The notes beneath the pieces were generated by a model that saw nothing but the letters and a program-made list of their open reading frames with translations, was not told the DNA's origin and made no database searches. This document shows, one piece after another, positions 57,001-64,000 of a stretch of DNA of 64,000 bases. Position numbers and translations under genes: made by a program. Location: assembly GCA_030673645.1 (NCBI GenBank), contig DAOVIO010000002.1, forward strand, positions 16,702 through 80,701. Direction: 5' to 3'. This DNA comes from JAGLSB01 sp023135955. GTDB taxonomy: Bacteria; Bacteroidota; Bacteroidia; Bacteroidales; GCA-2748055. The number at the start of each line of letters is the position of its first letter. Position 1 is the first letter of the stretch.

Positions 57001-57223
57001 TTCCTCGTATTACTTCTTCAATCCTTGATGTAACTCCTTCCTCCATCTCAACTGGTGAGGCTCCGGGATAAAAAACTGAGACATTAATATACCTGCTTTC
57101 AACTTCAGGAAAAAAAGATTTTTTCATATTCATCATGCTGAGTCCACCAGCAATGACAAACACAGCAATGATTAAATTTGCATAAATAGGGTACTGTACA
57201 AATTTTTCTATAAGCCTTCTCAT
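53990..57223 (-). CDS. RND-family efflux pump, inner membrane subunit (HAE1/AcrB type)
   Basis: A 1077-residue transporter with 12 predicted membrane helices and two large periplasmic loops. It starts RRLIEKFVQYPIYANLII. The proton-relay aspartates are in the TM4 segment GILVDDGIVIAENIY, and the C-half duplicate shows GVIINDAIVFLAKYDG. MEEGVTSRIEEVIRGI and FFPEVESRYINV mark the family. It is encoded between the membrane fusion gene (four-base overlap) and the tolC-like gene (11-base overlap), so it is the middle gene of a complete tripartite pump. The export substrate is unknown. Confidence 0.95.
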   Translation of the reverse strand: MRRLIEKFVQYPIYANLIIAVFVIAGGLSMMNMKKSFFPEVESRYINVSVFYPGASPVEMEEGVTSRIEEVIRGIIGVKEITSTSSENSARVTIETTGEYSIDEVLMEVKNAVDGVSSLPSAAERPIVAKNRSRASALFMDIVPAEGVTMDLMTLKEYAQRVEEDFYNSGVMSQIELRGFPQPEISVEVNEEQLLRYNLSFEDISAAIQRNNKDISGGEIKSDDEELLIRLRSRSTNPDKIGEIILFGQSDGSFIRIRDIAEVKKKFADTVNKSWVNGKESVSIRVEKLPAEDLEEITDFARKYMAEFNTSNHGVKLEMSRAYLDILQSRLNLLTKNGGIGLVLIIIGLSLFLSIRLSLWVSLGIPFSFLGMFIAANAMGLTINMMSLFGMILVIGILVDDGIVIAENIYLHFERGKRPMLAAVDGTMEVLPAVITSITTTIIAFVPLLFLAGTRMEMMLDMAIVVILALVFSLFEAFFVLPAHLSNPKVLSRRSLEAKNKGIKKYFENAIVWLRDNIYHYVLLWLIKWRHIVIGIPIGLFLITIGLYLGGHIKNTFFPSVDFDRFEVNVAFTPGDGESQTMKYLHQFEDAVWEVNDEMVAEYNMEENLIRRVSTNLGSARTIQESGSHAGSLSVYPIDLEGYDITGFDIANRVREKIGRIPEALKFTVGGRNRWGSPVSVGLMSKNLGELNEAKQYLMGRLRDLPALKDITETLSLGKQEVRLDLKPKAYFLKLDESTIASQVRAGFYGLQAQRLQEGRDELRVWVRYPKSNRMTLGQMEKMKIKTPQGEFPLNELASYHFERGPVSINRFNGSREIRVEAETIDPFAPIPEIIQQIEMEIMPELTALYPGIDYIYQGQQRSSQEALVKVKRYFLLALFVIIFIMILHFRSLDQPLIILAMIPLSMLGVFWGHGIHGKPVSLMSLWGMVALTGVIINDAIVFLAKYDGLLLEGRKVADAIVEAGKVRLRPIILTSITTSVGLFPIILEKSVQAQFLIPMAISLAYGVAIGTVFILIFFPVLIMLLNDFRVFRRKIWTGIRPSREEMETVIILRKRALRFEHGPSEEDEKREGKYEK

Positions 57224-58422
57224 GATTTATCCTTCTTTTTGTTTCCTTGTCCACTTCCCTCACCTGGCTTTTTTTCCTGAGTATCAGTACTTGAACCTAT
57301 AGCTACTACCGAAGTTCCTTCAAGCACATTAATCAAGGTTTGAATGACCAATATTTCTCCTTCTTTTACACCATTGAAAAGAAGTGTTTTCTCATTAACT
57401 TTCCTGATGTTGATTGTTCGTTTTTGTAAACGCCCTTCTACTATAACAAAGACTTCGTTATTATTAAAAACTGCATTCCGTGGAATTTCCATTACATTAT
57501 CAACAGGATGCCCAGGGAAAACAACATGGACAAATTCACCATCCAGAAAGCTCTGCCCGGTTTTATTTGATACATTAATAAAGACTGCCTGCGATTGAGT
57601 ATTTTCATCAATAAATGCAGATTTTCTAATAACTTTTCCGGTAGATTCTCTCTTAGAAAGATCACTATAAACCGTTACCTTATCTCCTGGTTTGACCCAA
57701 AGTGCATCGGGCCTGTCCAGCGGAGTCTCTACCTCCAGCATATCTGTTCTAATTGCTGTTGCAACCCTGCCGCCTGTGTTAACATATGCCGATTCTTCAA
57801 GATACACCTCCTTATATGTTCCGTTATAAGGAGCATAAATATTATGGCGCTTTAGCTGGAGTTCATCTTTTTTAATATTGTAATATTCGGAAATAAGATT
57901 CCTTGAAGCCAAAAATATTTCAAGTTTGGAGTCGGCTATTTTCGGGAATACAGGAAAATCTTTCTTTATGTCAAGTTTATTAAAATAATCCAGTAACAGT
58001 TTCTCATATTCAGGATAATCGAATGCAAGATCAGGCAATATATTGGCAAGAGTTGATTTAAACTGACTTTTTCGTGAATATAAAGAGAGTCTTGCTTCAT
58101 CAGGATAAATAGTGAAGAGTAAGTCGCCCTTTTTAAATGTACTTCCTTTTTTAAGAGTTGTTGAACCAGCAATAATTTTTCCTGAAGCTTCAGCTATCAG
58201 TTCAGTGCGAGCCAGGGAAGAAAGTCTTCCCGGTGCCTCAACAGAAGAAATTAAGGTTTCATATTTAATAGTATCTACTTTAACGAATCTTTTTACATCT
58301 GGCTTTTTCTGCATCTTTGGATCTTCTCGCTGTGCGATAAGGAATTTCATTAACCCGAAACTTAATCCTATTATGAAAATCAAGGCCGAAATAATTACAA
58401 TTCTTCTATCAATTTTTCTCAT
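57220..58422 (-). CDS. RND pump membrane fusion (periplasmic adaptor) protein
   Basis: A 400-residue HlyD/AcrA-type adaptor. An N-terminal helix (about 8-29) anchors it. The lipoyl-like halves are around ELIAEASGKIIAGS and NIYAPYNGTYKEVYLEESAYV, separated by a short helical hairpin. The beta-barrel (LWVKPGDKVTVYSD) and membrane-proximal domain (IPRNAVFNNNEVFVI) follow. The tail is a hydrophilic Lys/Gly-rich stretch of about 25 residues (EKKPGEGSGQGNKKKDKS), which is unusual. It is the first gene of the tripartite efflux operon, and its stop overlaps the RND gene start. Confidence 0.93.
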   Translation of the reverse strand: MRKIDRRIVIISALIFIIGLSFGLMKFLIAQREDPKMQKKPDVKRFVKVDTIKYETLISSVEAPGRLSSLARTELIAEASGKIIAGSTTLKKGSTFKKGDLLFTIYPDEARLSLYSRKSQFKSTLANILPDLAFDYPEYEKLLLDYFNKLDIKKDFPVFPKIADSKLEIFLASRNLISEYYNIKKDELQLKRHNIYAPYNGTYKEVYLEESAYVNTGGRVATAIRTDMLEVETPLDRPDALWVKPGDKVTVYSDLSKRESTGKVIRKSAFIDENTQSQAVFINVSNKTGQSFLDGEFVHVVFPGHPVDNVMEIPRNAVFNNNEVFVIVEGRLQKRTINIRKVNEKTLLFNGVKEGEILVIQTLINVLEGTSVVAIGSSTDTQEKKPGEGSGQGNKKKDKS

Positions 58423-58810
58423 CTGAATTCTATTTTGAATAATAAGGCTGCAAAGGTAATAATTAGAAAGCTTAAATAAAGCTTCTTATAAGTAATGAAT
58501 AATACAATATTACAATAAGCAGAGATTATGTATAAATTATTTTTGTTGATCGATTGTCTTAATAATACAATGCATATACAACTATTATTTGAAGATAATG
58601 TTTACCAAAGTCATTATTTTTGTAGTTTTAAAAGTATAAAATAATCATACAAAAATCTTCGGATAAACATGCCAACAACTACAATAACCTGTCAAAGTTA
58701 CCCGAAGATCAACTAAACCACCTTATGAAGCAGCATACTTATTAGACAGTAGAAATTAGTATTTTATTCATGCTCCATCTTCTTTTCTGGAAAAGTTATT
58801 GATTTCGGGG
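58423..58810. other. 388-base intergenic region with an efflux promoter and a possible plus-strand small transcript
   Basis: The efflux operon promoter lies at the 58451 end. From 58589 a plus-strand TTG and TATTTTTG pair (spacing 23) is followed by an inverted repeat ATCTTCGG (58655-58662) and CCGAAGAT (58702-58709). A 15-codon frame, ATG at 58669 to TAA, lies between and over the second arm. No downstream plus-strand gene would use this promoter, so a small RNA or peptide is possible but unproven. Confidence 0.3.
58451..58458 (-). promoter_or_regulatory. Bacteroidota -7 element TACCTTTG for the efflux operon
   Basis: Minus-strand TACCTTTG 28 bases before the adaptor gene ATG. Confidence 0.5.
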
Positions 58811-60244
58811 TCATGCTTTCACTTCTTTGAAAAAATACCTGTCATATATAAGGAGAGCAATAAAAGTGGTAAATCCCATTCCTGCAAGTACGATTCCAAA
58901 CTTGCCAGGATTGTTGAGTTCCCATAAATGGTTTGTAAGCTCCTGGTAATCCATTCCAAGATGTTCCATTGCCTGCACGCTAAGCTGATCCAGGGATTGC
59001 CCTAAATCTGTGGTATCGGGCAGTAATTCACGTGTCATTCTGGTACGATCGGCCAAATTTTCGTATACTCCTCCTGAAATAAATCCTCCAAAAAAGGTCC
59101 CAAAAGCTATTGGCAAAAATTGTGTTCCCATATAAAGTGCTTCTCTACCTTTAGGAGCAATCTTCCCAATATATTCCATAATCTTTGGAGAAAAAATCAT
59201 TTCACCTAAGGAAAATATTAAAATGGAAGACAGCAGAAAGAAGGGGTTTCTGGTCATTACCGCCAGGCTTAAACCTAAAGTATTTACTATTATACCAACT
59301 GTCATTGAGTGCATGGCTTTAAACCGTGAGATAAAAGTACTAACCACTATCTGAAAAATTACGATTAAGAAAGCATCTAATGCGATAATTTTTTCAGCCA
59401 GGATAATCCCATCTTTTGTTCCAATAGCACGAGCAAAACCCGGCCACAACTCATAAAGCCAATTGTATAACAGGGAAGTATCTGTCCATTGTTCAATAAA
59501 AACCGGCAGGCTATAAAAATACTGCCAATAAACGGTCCAGGAACCAATAATGATTATTAAAAATAATGTAAAGCGCAGATCCTTTAAAACATTAAAGATA
59601 TTTTGAAAAACGATTTTCAGAGATTTTCCCAGTGAATCAGGATTCTCCTTTCTGTCTTGTTCCTTATAGAAAAATAAGATGATAACCATATTCACAAGAA
59701 TCGATGCTGAGGACATTAAAAACATATAGCTCCAACTTATTTCTCTAAGCTCAGATGCCATAACAGGTCCAATTAGTCCACCAACATTTATCATCATATA
59801 AAAAATCCCAAAACCAAGCGAGGAATTTTCGTCATTCGTAGTTTTAGCAATTGTTGCGGAAATGATAGGTTTGAATAATGCCGCTCCAATTGCCACATAA
59901 AAAAAGGTAATAAAAACGGCATTAAATCCAGTCACCTGGCTCATAAGAAAATATCCCGATGCCAAAATCACAAAGGCAATAATTAGAACTTTTCTATATC
60001 CAAATTTATCAGCAATGGAACCGGTTATTACAGGTAAGAAATAAAGTATGGCATTAACAATTCCCATAATCATCCCTTTTTCTACCTGGGAAAATCCCAA
60101 TGCACCTGATTCGGTAGAATTGGTAAGATAAAGGGCAAGAAGATTAAAAATCCCGTAATATGCCCATCTCTCAAATAATTCCAGGGTATTTGCCGCCCAG
60201 AAAGTGCGGGGAAAAGATTTTACTTGTTTTACAAATCCGGCCAT
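58811..60244 (-). CDS. POT/MFS-type transporter
   Basis: A 477-residue protein with about 12 hydrophobic helices. It begins FWAANTLELFERWAYYGIFNLLALYL; the LFERWAYYG block resembles the conserved FYxxINxG/ERFxYYG signature of proton-coupled oligopeptide transporters. GSIADKFGYRKVLI is the MFS loop between helices 2 and 3. A soluble loop near residues 375-440 (MTRELLPDTTDLGQSLDQ) is longer than usual. It is followed after six bases upstream by the DUF3267 gene in the same direction. Peptide uptake is the best guess; the substrate is not certain. Confidence 0.8.
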   Translation of the reverse strand: MAGFVKQVKSFPRTFWAANTLELFERWAYYGIFNLLALYLTNSTESGALGFSQVEKGMIMGIVNAILYFLPVITGSIADKFGYRKVLIIAFVILASGYFLMSQVTGFNAVFITFFYVAIGAALFKPIISATIAKTTNDENSSLGFGIFYMMINVGGLIGPVMASELREISWSYMFLMSSASILVNMVIILFFYKEQDRKENPDSLGKSLKIVFQNIFNVLKDLRFTLFLIIIIGSWTVYWQYFYSLPVFIEQWTDTSLLYNWLYELWPGFARAIGTKDGIILAEKIIALDAFLIVIFQIVVSTFISRFKAMHSMTVGIIVNTLGLSLAVMTRNPFFLLSSILIFSLGEMIFSPKIMEYIGKIAPKGREALYMGTQFLPIAFGTFFGGFISGGVYENLADRTRMTRELLPDTTDLGQSLDQLSVQAMEHLGMDYQELTNHLWELNNPGKFGIVLAGMGFTTFIALLIYDRYFFKEVKA

Positions 60245-60250
60245 AACTAA

Positions 60251-60895
60251 TTAATTATCTATTTGTTCTTTATACTCATAAATATATGAGGTCTTTTCCT
60301 TAAGAATGTCAAAAGTAAATAGTTTTTTCTTTGGATGAAGATGAAAAAAACTAATCATAGCAAAATCGCCAATACACATTAAATTATGAAAGAAAAGAAA
60401 ATACAGGGCAATGAGTTGATAATGTATATTCAGAAATACAAAAACAGAGCTTATGATTAAATTTATAATGATAAAAGGTGCCAGGGCAACCCAATAAAAC
60501 TCTTTGCGACCAACAACGAATTTATCGGCCGCAACATAAAAGATAAGTTGTTTAAGGTCCACTCCAAAACGTGGCTTCCGGGCTCCTACTAATCTATATG
60601 CCAATGCATGAATTATTTCATGGAAAGGTATAATAAGGAATGAACCAATAATAAATCCACTGGAAAAAGCCAGAATATATTCTTTAAAGCTCATAGAATA
60701 AGTAGAAAAAGCTTGTATTGATACTATCAGAATTAAAATGATAAGAATAACCAAACTCAAGAGATAAACAGCTGAGCCTAAAGTTTTTTTCTTAATGTTT
60801 TTAAAAACGAAACCTATAATGCTGTCATAATGTAATTTATGAAGCATTTGATAGTTTTCATTTCCAAGTATTTCTTCTACAGTTGGGTTTTTCAT
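60251..60895 (-). CDS. DUF3267 putative membrane zinc peptidase
   Basis: A 214-residue protein with about four membrane helices. The HEIIH motif at 92-96 (HExxH) lies inside or next to a helix, as in site-2-protease-like DUF3267 proteins. A later aspartate in NLMCIGDFAMIS could be the third metal ligand. Function is unknown; intramembrane proteolysis is inferred from the motif only. The gene ends six bases before the POT-like transporter ATG and is divergent from the EamA gene. Confidence 0.8.
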   Translation of the reverse strand: MKNPTVEEILGNENYQMLHKLHYDSIIGFVFKNIKKKTLGSAVYLLSLVILIILILIVSIQAFSTYSMSFKEYILAFSSGFIIGSFLIIPFHEIIHALAYRLVGARKPRFGVDLKQLIFYVAADKFVVGRKEFYWVALAPFIIINLIISSVFVFLNIHYQLIALYFLFFHNLMCIGDFAMISFFHLHPKKKLFTFDILKEKTSYIYEYKEQIDN

Positions 60896-60931
60896 AAATA
60901 ATCAAATTCAAATATAACTATTCTATAAAAC

Positions 60932-60960
60932 TTGCAGGATGAGAAACTTTTATAATTTTG
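60932..60960 (+). promoter_or_regulatory. Promoter TTG / TAATTTTG deciding the EamA gene start
   Basis: TTG at 60932-60934 and TAATTTTG at 60953-60960 are 18 bases apart. Because the -7 element covers the first in-frame TTG (60958), translation must start further down, at the TTG at 60988. Confidence 0.6.
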
Positions 60961-60987
60961 CTAGTGTATAAATCGATTTATATTAGT

Positions 60988-61887
60988 TTGAAAACACAAC
61001 CTGGGAAAGGATATTTTTTTGCTTTTGCTGCTTCACTTGCATTGGCAAGCTCTTTTATATTCAGCAAATCGGCATTGTCTTTAGTAGATTTGATTTTGTT
61101 TGGTTTTGCCTGGTTTGGAATTGGCGCAATCTTGAATACTATCTGGCTTGTTCTAAAATTCAAAAAGAATTTACTGACCTCTTTTAAGGGTAAGATACTT
61201 TTAAATGCAATTGTAATTGCCGTATTGGAAGGATTGGCAACTGTTTCATTTTACCTAGCTATTCAAAAGATGGAAAATCCTGCTGTGGTTTCCTTTATTG
61301 GTAACCTTGGACCTGTACTAGTAACGATAATGGGAATTACTCTTCTTGCAGAGAAATATAATAGAATTCAATTATTGGGTATAGTGCTTGCTCTGGGAGG
61401 AGTATTTGCCATAACATTCAGACCTGGTTCTGAATTGCAAAACTTTTTTCAGCCTGGATCACAATATGTTGTTTTTGCCTCAGTATTATTTTCTGTTGCA
61501 ACAATAGTAGCTAGAAAAAATAAAGAAAGACTCAATCCTGAATTGATGTCGACCATACGTTCCTTTCTTTTATTTTTTGTTTTTGCTCTGATTGTTCTGG
61601 TTAGTCATAGAGAACTTAATTATAACAGGGAGGTGTGGCAAATAATAATTATTGGTTCCTTTCTTGAGACCTTACTTACTATTGTATTTGCATATCAGGC
61701 TTTACGCTATATTGAGGCTGCAAAAACATCACTTATTATCAGCACAAAGGCGGTCTGGGTATTGATAATGGCATATTTCTTTTTAAACACTTTTCCAGGA
61801 ACCCTGGAACTTGTTGGAGGAAGTTTTTCAATTATAGGAATAATTCTAATAAGCCTGGGGGGTAATCAGCGATCCTCCAAAATATAA
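60988..61887 (+). CDS. EamA-family (DMT) transporter
   Basis: A 299-residue membrane protein with about ten hydrophobic helices in two EamA repeats (roughly 8-140 and 155-295). The start is taken as the TTG at 60988, giving a short polar lead (KTQPGKGYFF) before the first helix; upstream codons overlap the promoter. The second repeat ends with TFPGTLELVGGSFSIIGIILI, typical of EamA proteins. The family exports or imports small metabolites; the substrate is unknown. Its 3' end overlaps the convergent TPR protein gene by 22 bases. Confidence 0.85.
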   Translation: MKTQPGKGYFFAFAASLALASSFIFSKSALSLVDLILFGFAWFGIGAILNTIWLVLKFKKNLLTSFKGKILLNAIVIAVLEGLATVSFYLAIQKMENPAVVSFIGNLGPVLVTIMGITLLAEKYNRIQLLGIVLALGGVFAITFRPGSELQNFFQPGSQYVVFASVLFSVATIVARKNKERLNPELMSTIRSFLLFFVFALIVLVSHRELNYNREVWQIIIIGSFLETLLTIVFAYQALRYIEAAKTSLIISTKAVWVLIMAYFFLNTFPGTLELVGGSFSIIGIILISLGGNQRSSKI

Positions 61888-62969
61888 TCATAGGAAGTAT
61901 TTCTTTTTGCTTCACGGAAATATTTCTTAGATTTTCCGTAATTGCCTTTTAATACCTCGACCCTTCCCAATCCCATGTATGCCAAAGCCGTATATTTTTC
62001 AGTAACAGGACCAAATGACATTGAAGAGGATAAAGCTTTTTTATACAAAAAAATTGCTTCCTCATATTTTTTTTCTTTTTTCTCTAGAAAGGCAGCCATA
62101 AATAAATCATATTGCATGCTTGCAAAATCACCTTTTGCATTTTTTAAATGCTTAAGAACTATTGGCGCGAAAAAGTATTTCTTATTAAGAAGGAGTATTT
62201 CCAGGTATCTGCCGGCATAATAAGTATTATTTGGAAATTCGTTGTATAGCTGAGCAGCATAAATAGAAGCGGAATCAATGTTATTTTCGTAATTTAAGTA
62301 GATCAAGGACAAAAATAATTTTGAATCAACCCTTAAAAAAGTAGCGTTTTCAGCGCAATATTTTAGTTGCTCCAGCCCTAAGTCTTCATTACCGTCTCTA
62401 AAAAATCTAACAATTGGTTTATAAACAGGGTGTTTCTCAGAGTAAGCTTCGATATAATAATTGTAAAGACCTGTTGTAAAATAATACTCATTGAATTCGT
62501 TCATAATGTCAAAACCTTCAAGGGTATGGTGGTACAAGGTGTTTATGTGTGGAAAAACTTTGGCGGATTTTCCATTATCAGCCCAAAACATAATAAAAAA
62601 TGCCCGTCCGAAGAGATCAAAAAATTGAGCTTCCATTTCATCACTATTTTTTAACCATTCTTCTGATTCCACAATACAATCTTCCATAAGAAATATAAAT
62701 TCTTCTGCCTTAGGGTGGTCGGGATAAAGAGGGAAATATTCCCAGTAGATTAAAAAAGCCTCAAGAAAACTAATGACTGGATGGTTAGGAAAAGAAGTCT
62801 TCAACTCTGAAAGTCCATCACTTGCTTTTTCAATTTCCATACCATAACAGGCATCTAGAACGATCTTTGCTTGACTAAGAGCGACAGGGTTATTCAAAAG
62901 TTTCTTCTGGGAAAAGCTGTTTGAAAAAAAATTGAAAAAAATTATGAGTGTAATTATGAGATATTTCAA
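61866..62969 (-). CDS. Secreted or periplasmic TPR-repeat protein
   Basis: A 367-residue protein with a signal peptide (ITLIIFFNFFSNSFSQ). No in-frame ATG precedes it; the TTG at 62969 lies 23 bases after a perfect -7 element, so it is taken as the start. The mature part is helical with repeating pairs, ending in two clear TPRs (EEAIFLYKKALSSSMSFGP, KYTALAYMGLGRVEVLKGNYGKSKKYFREA). No catalytic motif is visible. It is convergent with the EamA gene. Its role is unknown. Confidence 0.75.
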   Translation of the reverse strand: MKYLIITLIIFFNFFSNSFSQKKLLNNPVALSQAKIVLDACYGMEIEKASDGLSELKTSFPNHPVISFLEAFLIYWEYFPLYPDHPKAEEFIFLMEDCIVESEEWLKNSDEMEAQFFDLFGRAFFIMFWADNGKSAKVFPHINTLYHHTLEGFDIMNEFNEYYFTTGLYNYYIEAYSEKHPVYKPIVRFFRDGNEDLGLEQLKYCAENATFLRVDSKLFLSLIYLNYENNIDSASIYAAQLYNEFPNNTYYAGRYLEILLLNKKYFFAPIVLKHLKNAKGDFASMQYDLFMAAFLEKKEKKYEEAIFLYKKALSSSMSFGPVTEKYTALAYMGLGRVEVLKGNYGKSKKYFREAKRNTSYDYILEDR

Positions 62970-62992
62970 ATCGGTATGGTTTCTTTTTTTTA

Positions 62993-63000
62993 CAAAAGTA
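62993..63000 (-). promoter_or_regulatory. Bacteroidota -7 element TACTTTTG
   Basis: Minus-strand TACTTTTG 23 bases before the TTG start of the TPR protein; supports that start. Confidence 0.5.
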
Positions 63001-63021
63001 GTAATTAATATGAAAGGGAGG

Positions 63022-63093
63022 TTGGTGTGCTGATGTGCTGGTGTGCTGATGATCCTTATATTACATTAGCACACCAACACATTAGCACATTAG
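63022..63093. repeat. Long imperfect hairpin with 8-base internal periodicity
   Basis: The left arm (63022-63051) and right arm (63064-63093) pair over 30 positions with one mismatch and five G-T pairs, around a 12-base loop. The arms are themselves tandem: left GTGCTGAT, GTGCTGGT, GTGCTGAT; right ATTAGCAC, ACCAACAC, ATTAGCAC. It sits between the divergent TPR and DUF3109 genes. The pattern resembles intergenic REP-like elements I recall from Bacteroidota genomes, though I cannot search for copies. Confidence 0.8.
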
Positions 63094-63114
63094 TACATAT
63101 CTCCAATCTTTTCC

Positions 63115-63122
63115 TATTTTTG
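63115..63122 (+). promoter_or_regulatory. Bacteroidota -7 element TATTTTTG
   Basis: Perfect TAnnTTTG match 15 bases before the DUF3109 gene ATG at 63138. Confidence 0.5.
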
Positions 63123-63137
63123 CACAAATTTTATTTA

Positions 63138-63707
63138 ATGATACAAATTGGCGATAAGATTGTCAGTATAGAACTTTTCGAAGAGCAGTTTATTTGCAAT
63201 CTCGACAAATGTTCCGGTAATTGTTGTGTTTATGGAGATTCCGGTGCTCCTTTGAATGATGAGGAGGCAGAGATATTGGATGGCAATTATGAAAAAGTTA
63301 AGTCCTCCATTAGCATCAAAGGAAAAAGGGCGATAGAAAATCAGGGTCAGTGGGTTATTGATAGAGACGGTGATAAGGTTACGCCTTTGATTGATGGAAA
63401 AGAATGTGCCTATACTTATTTTAAAAATGGAATTGCTTTTTGTGCAATTGAAAAAGCTTATGAGAAAGGGAAAGTGAATTTCCAAAAGCCGGTTTCTTGT
63501 CATATTTATCCAATCAGACTAAGCAAAGTGGGTGATATGACAGCTTTAAACTATCATAAATGGGGAGTATGCGAACCAGCAAGAGTTCTTGGGGGAAAAA
63601 GAAATATGCCCGTTTTTAGATTTCTAAAAGACCCTCTTATCAGAGTTTACGGACAAGAGTTTTATGATGAAATTGAGAAGGTTTTTAAGGAGTTGGGGGA
63701 TAGGTGA
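63138..63707 (+). CDS. DUF3109 cysteine-rich protein
   Basis: A 189-residue cytoplasmic protein. The ATG at 63138 is chosen because an upstream in-frame ATG would read through the hairpin repeat and the -7 element. Conserved cysteines occur as FICNLDKCSGNCC (C20, C25, C29, C30), then KECAYTYF, AFCAIEKA, VSCHIYPIR and WGVCEPAR. This pattern matches DUF3109/YkgJ-like proteins thought to bind zinc or an iron-sulfur cluster. The function is unknown. Confidence 0.88.
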   Translation: MIQIGDKIVSIELFEEQFICNLDKCSGNCCVYGDSGAPLNDEEAEILDGNYEKVKSSISIKGKRAIENQGQWVIDRDGDKVTPLIDGKECAYTYFKNGIAFCAIEKAYEKGKVNFQKPVSCHIYPIRLSKVGDMTALNYHKWGVCEPARVLGGKRNMPVFRFLKDPLIRVYGQEFYDEIEKVFKELGDR

Positions 63708-63757
63708 AGCGATTGGGTTTATTGTAGGGTCGCACGGTTGTTTGTTGTGAGACACAC

Positions 63758-63809
63758 GTTTATTTATTGTAGGGTCGCGCCACGTGGCGCGCCCCTACAA
63801 TAAATAAAC
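63758..63809. repeat. 52-base near-perfect palindrome
   Basis: Two 26-base arms meet at CAC/GTG (63783/63784) with no loop and one mismatch (T63775 against C63792). The core is GC-rich (gcgccacgtggcgc) while the outer arms are AT-rich (tttatttattgta), unlike nearby sequence. A partial copy of the left arm (ttattgtagggtcgc) starts near 63719. It begins 50 bases after the DUF3109 stop. It looks like a mobile palindromic element; a function as bidirectional terminator is also possible. Confidence 0.85.
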
Positions 63810-63931
63810 ACATGATGGGGTGCTTGTTAATGCATGTTTTATAACTTCATAAAATTCTCCTTCCAGCAACCATTAACCATAACCAATAACAAATAATAAT
63901 TAACTTTATCGAAATTTTTAAATTTTCCAAA

Positions 63932-64000
63932 ATGATTAAAGAATATATAGAAAATAACAAGGACAGATTCCTTGAAGAATTATTTGATTTGATTCGCATC
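63932..64000 (+). CDS. M20-family peptidase, start only
   Basis: The first 23 codons (MIKEYIENNKDRFLEELFDL...) run to the window edge. The phrase ENNKDRFLEELFDLIRI is typical of the N-terminus of M20 dipeptidases/deacylases (ArgE/DapE-like). The metal-binding part is outside the window, so this rests on a short match only. Confidence 0.6.
   Translation, partial: MIKEYIENNKDRFLEELFDLIRI

Noticed and set aside
63027..63137. N-terminal extension of the DUF3109 protein to an ATG at 63027
   Set aside because: It would translate the hairpin repeat and the -7 element; the conserved family start MIQIGDK... is at 63138.
1..64000. CRISPR array, prophage, integrase, transposase or defence cassette
   Set aside because: No regular direct repeats with spacers and no such protein families were seen; gene order and base composition look like ordinary chromosome throughout apart from the two repeats near 63 kb.

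Overview
The window is AT-rich, densely coding chromosomal DNA from a member of the Bacteroidota, probably an anaerobic or facultative Bacteroidia-type organism; I would not commit to an order. Lineage markers seen directly are a MurF-alanine racemase fusion, a protein with a type IX secretion C-terminal sorting domain, a TonB receptor with a carboxypeptidase-like N-terminal domain, many TAnnTTTG (-7) promoter elements close upstream of start codons, few strong Shine-Dalgarno sequences, and a Tgt without the zinc-binding cysteine cluster. Fifty-five protein genes are called, two of them cut by the window ends. I see no tRNA, rRNA, CRISPR array, prophage, transposase or integrase.

Layout. 1-5.4 kb: envelope glycan and lipid genes (GT39 transferase, LpxL-like acyltransferase, GT4, a GT2-GT4 fusion). 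5.4-9.9 kb: murF-alr and tdk facing a conserved hypothetical and rsmI. 10-13 kb: a small secreted protein with a repeated WM-type motif, a YjjG-like phosphatase and dnaB. 13.3-16 kb: ispE and a carboxyltransferase plus biotin-carrier pair. 16.3-21.4 kb: lptG-like gene and tgt facing a GT2, an ECF-type sigma factor, rsmG and rpmH. 21.5-31.8 kb: a GT-C transferase fused to TPRs, an FAD oxidoreductase, mqnE (futalosine menaquinone route), a PASTA membrane protein, a T9SS cargo protein, an RluD-type synthase and ddl. 31.8-35.4 kb: a complete biotin-dependent acyl-CoA carboxylase operon (carboxyltransferase, biotin carboxylase, biotin carrier). 35.9-42 kb: short ssb, sigma/anti-sigma pair, gcvP, MBL hydrolase, pcm. 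42-46 kb: a degenerate Gfo/Idh protein, an initiating sugar-phosphate transferase, thpR, elbB. 46-50.7 kb: a lipoprotein with three CxxCH motifs, a small lipoprotein and a TonB receptor, then a SiaC-like protein. 51-58.4 kb: lipB, lipA and a tripartite RND efflux operon. 58.8-64 kb: a POT-like transporter, DUF3267, EamA, TPR and DUF3109 proteins and the start of an M20 peptidase, with two striking palindromic repeats near the end.

How the genes work together. Cell-wall precursor supply (alr, murF, ddl), isoprenoid precursor synthesis (ispE), LPS assembly and modification (lptG, LpxL-like acyltransferase, several glycosyltransferases) and envelope transport dominate. Two carboxyltransferase loci, lipoate synthesis and ligation (lipA/lipB) and glycine decarboxylase (which needs lipoylated GcvH) form a metabolic theme. 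Most of the window is ordinary chromosomal backbone, and I found no convincing new defence or mobile system. The most unusual signals are the palindromic intergenic repeats at 63.0 and 63.8 kb, the tandem three-haem lipoprotein beside a TonB receptor, the WM-repeat secreted protein, several domain fusions, and a possible small transcript at 58.6 kb.
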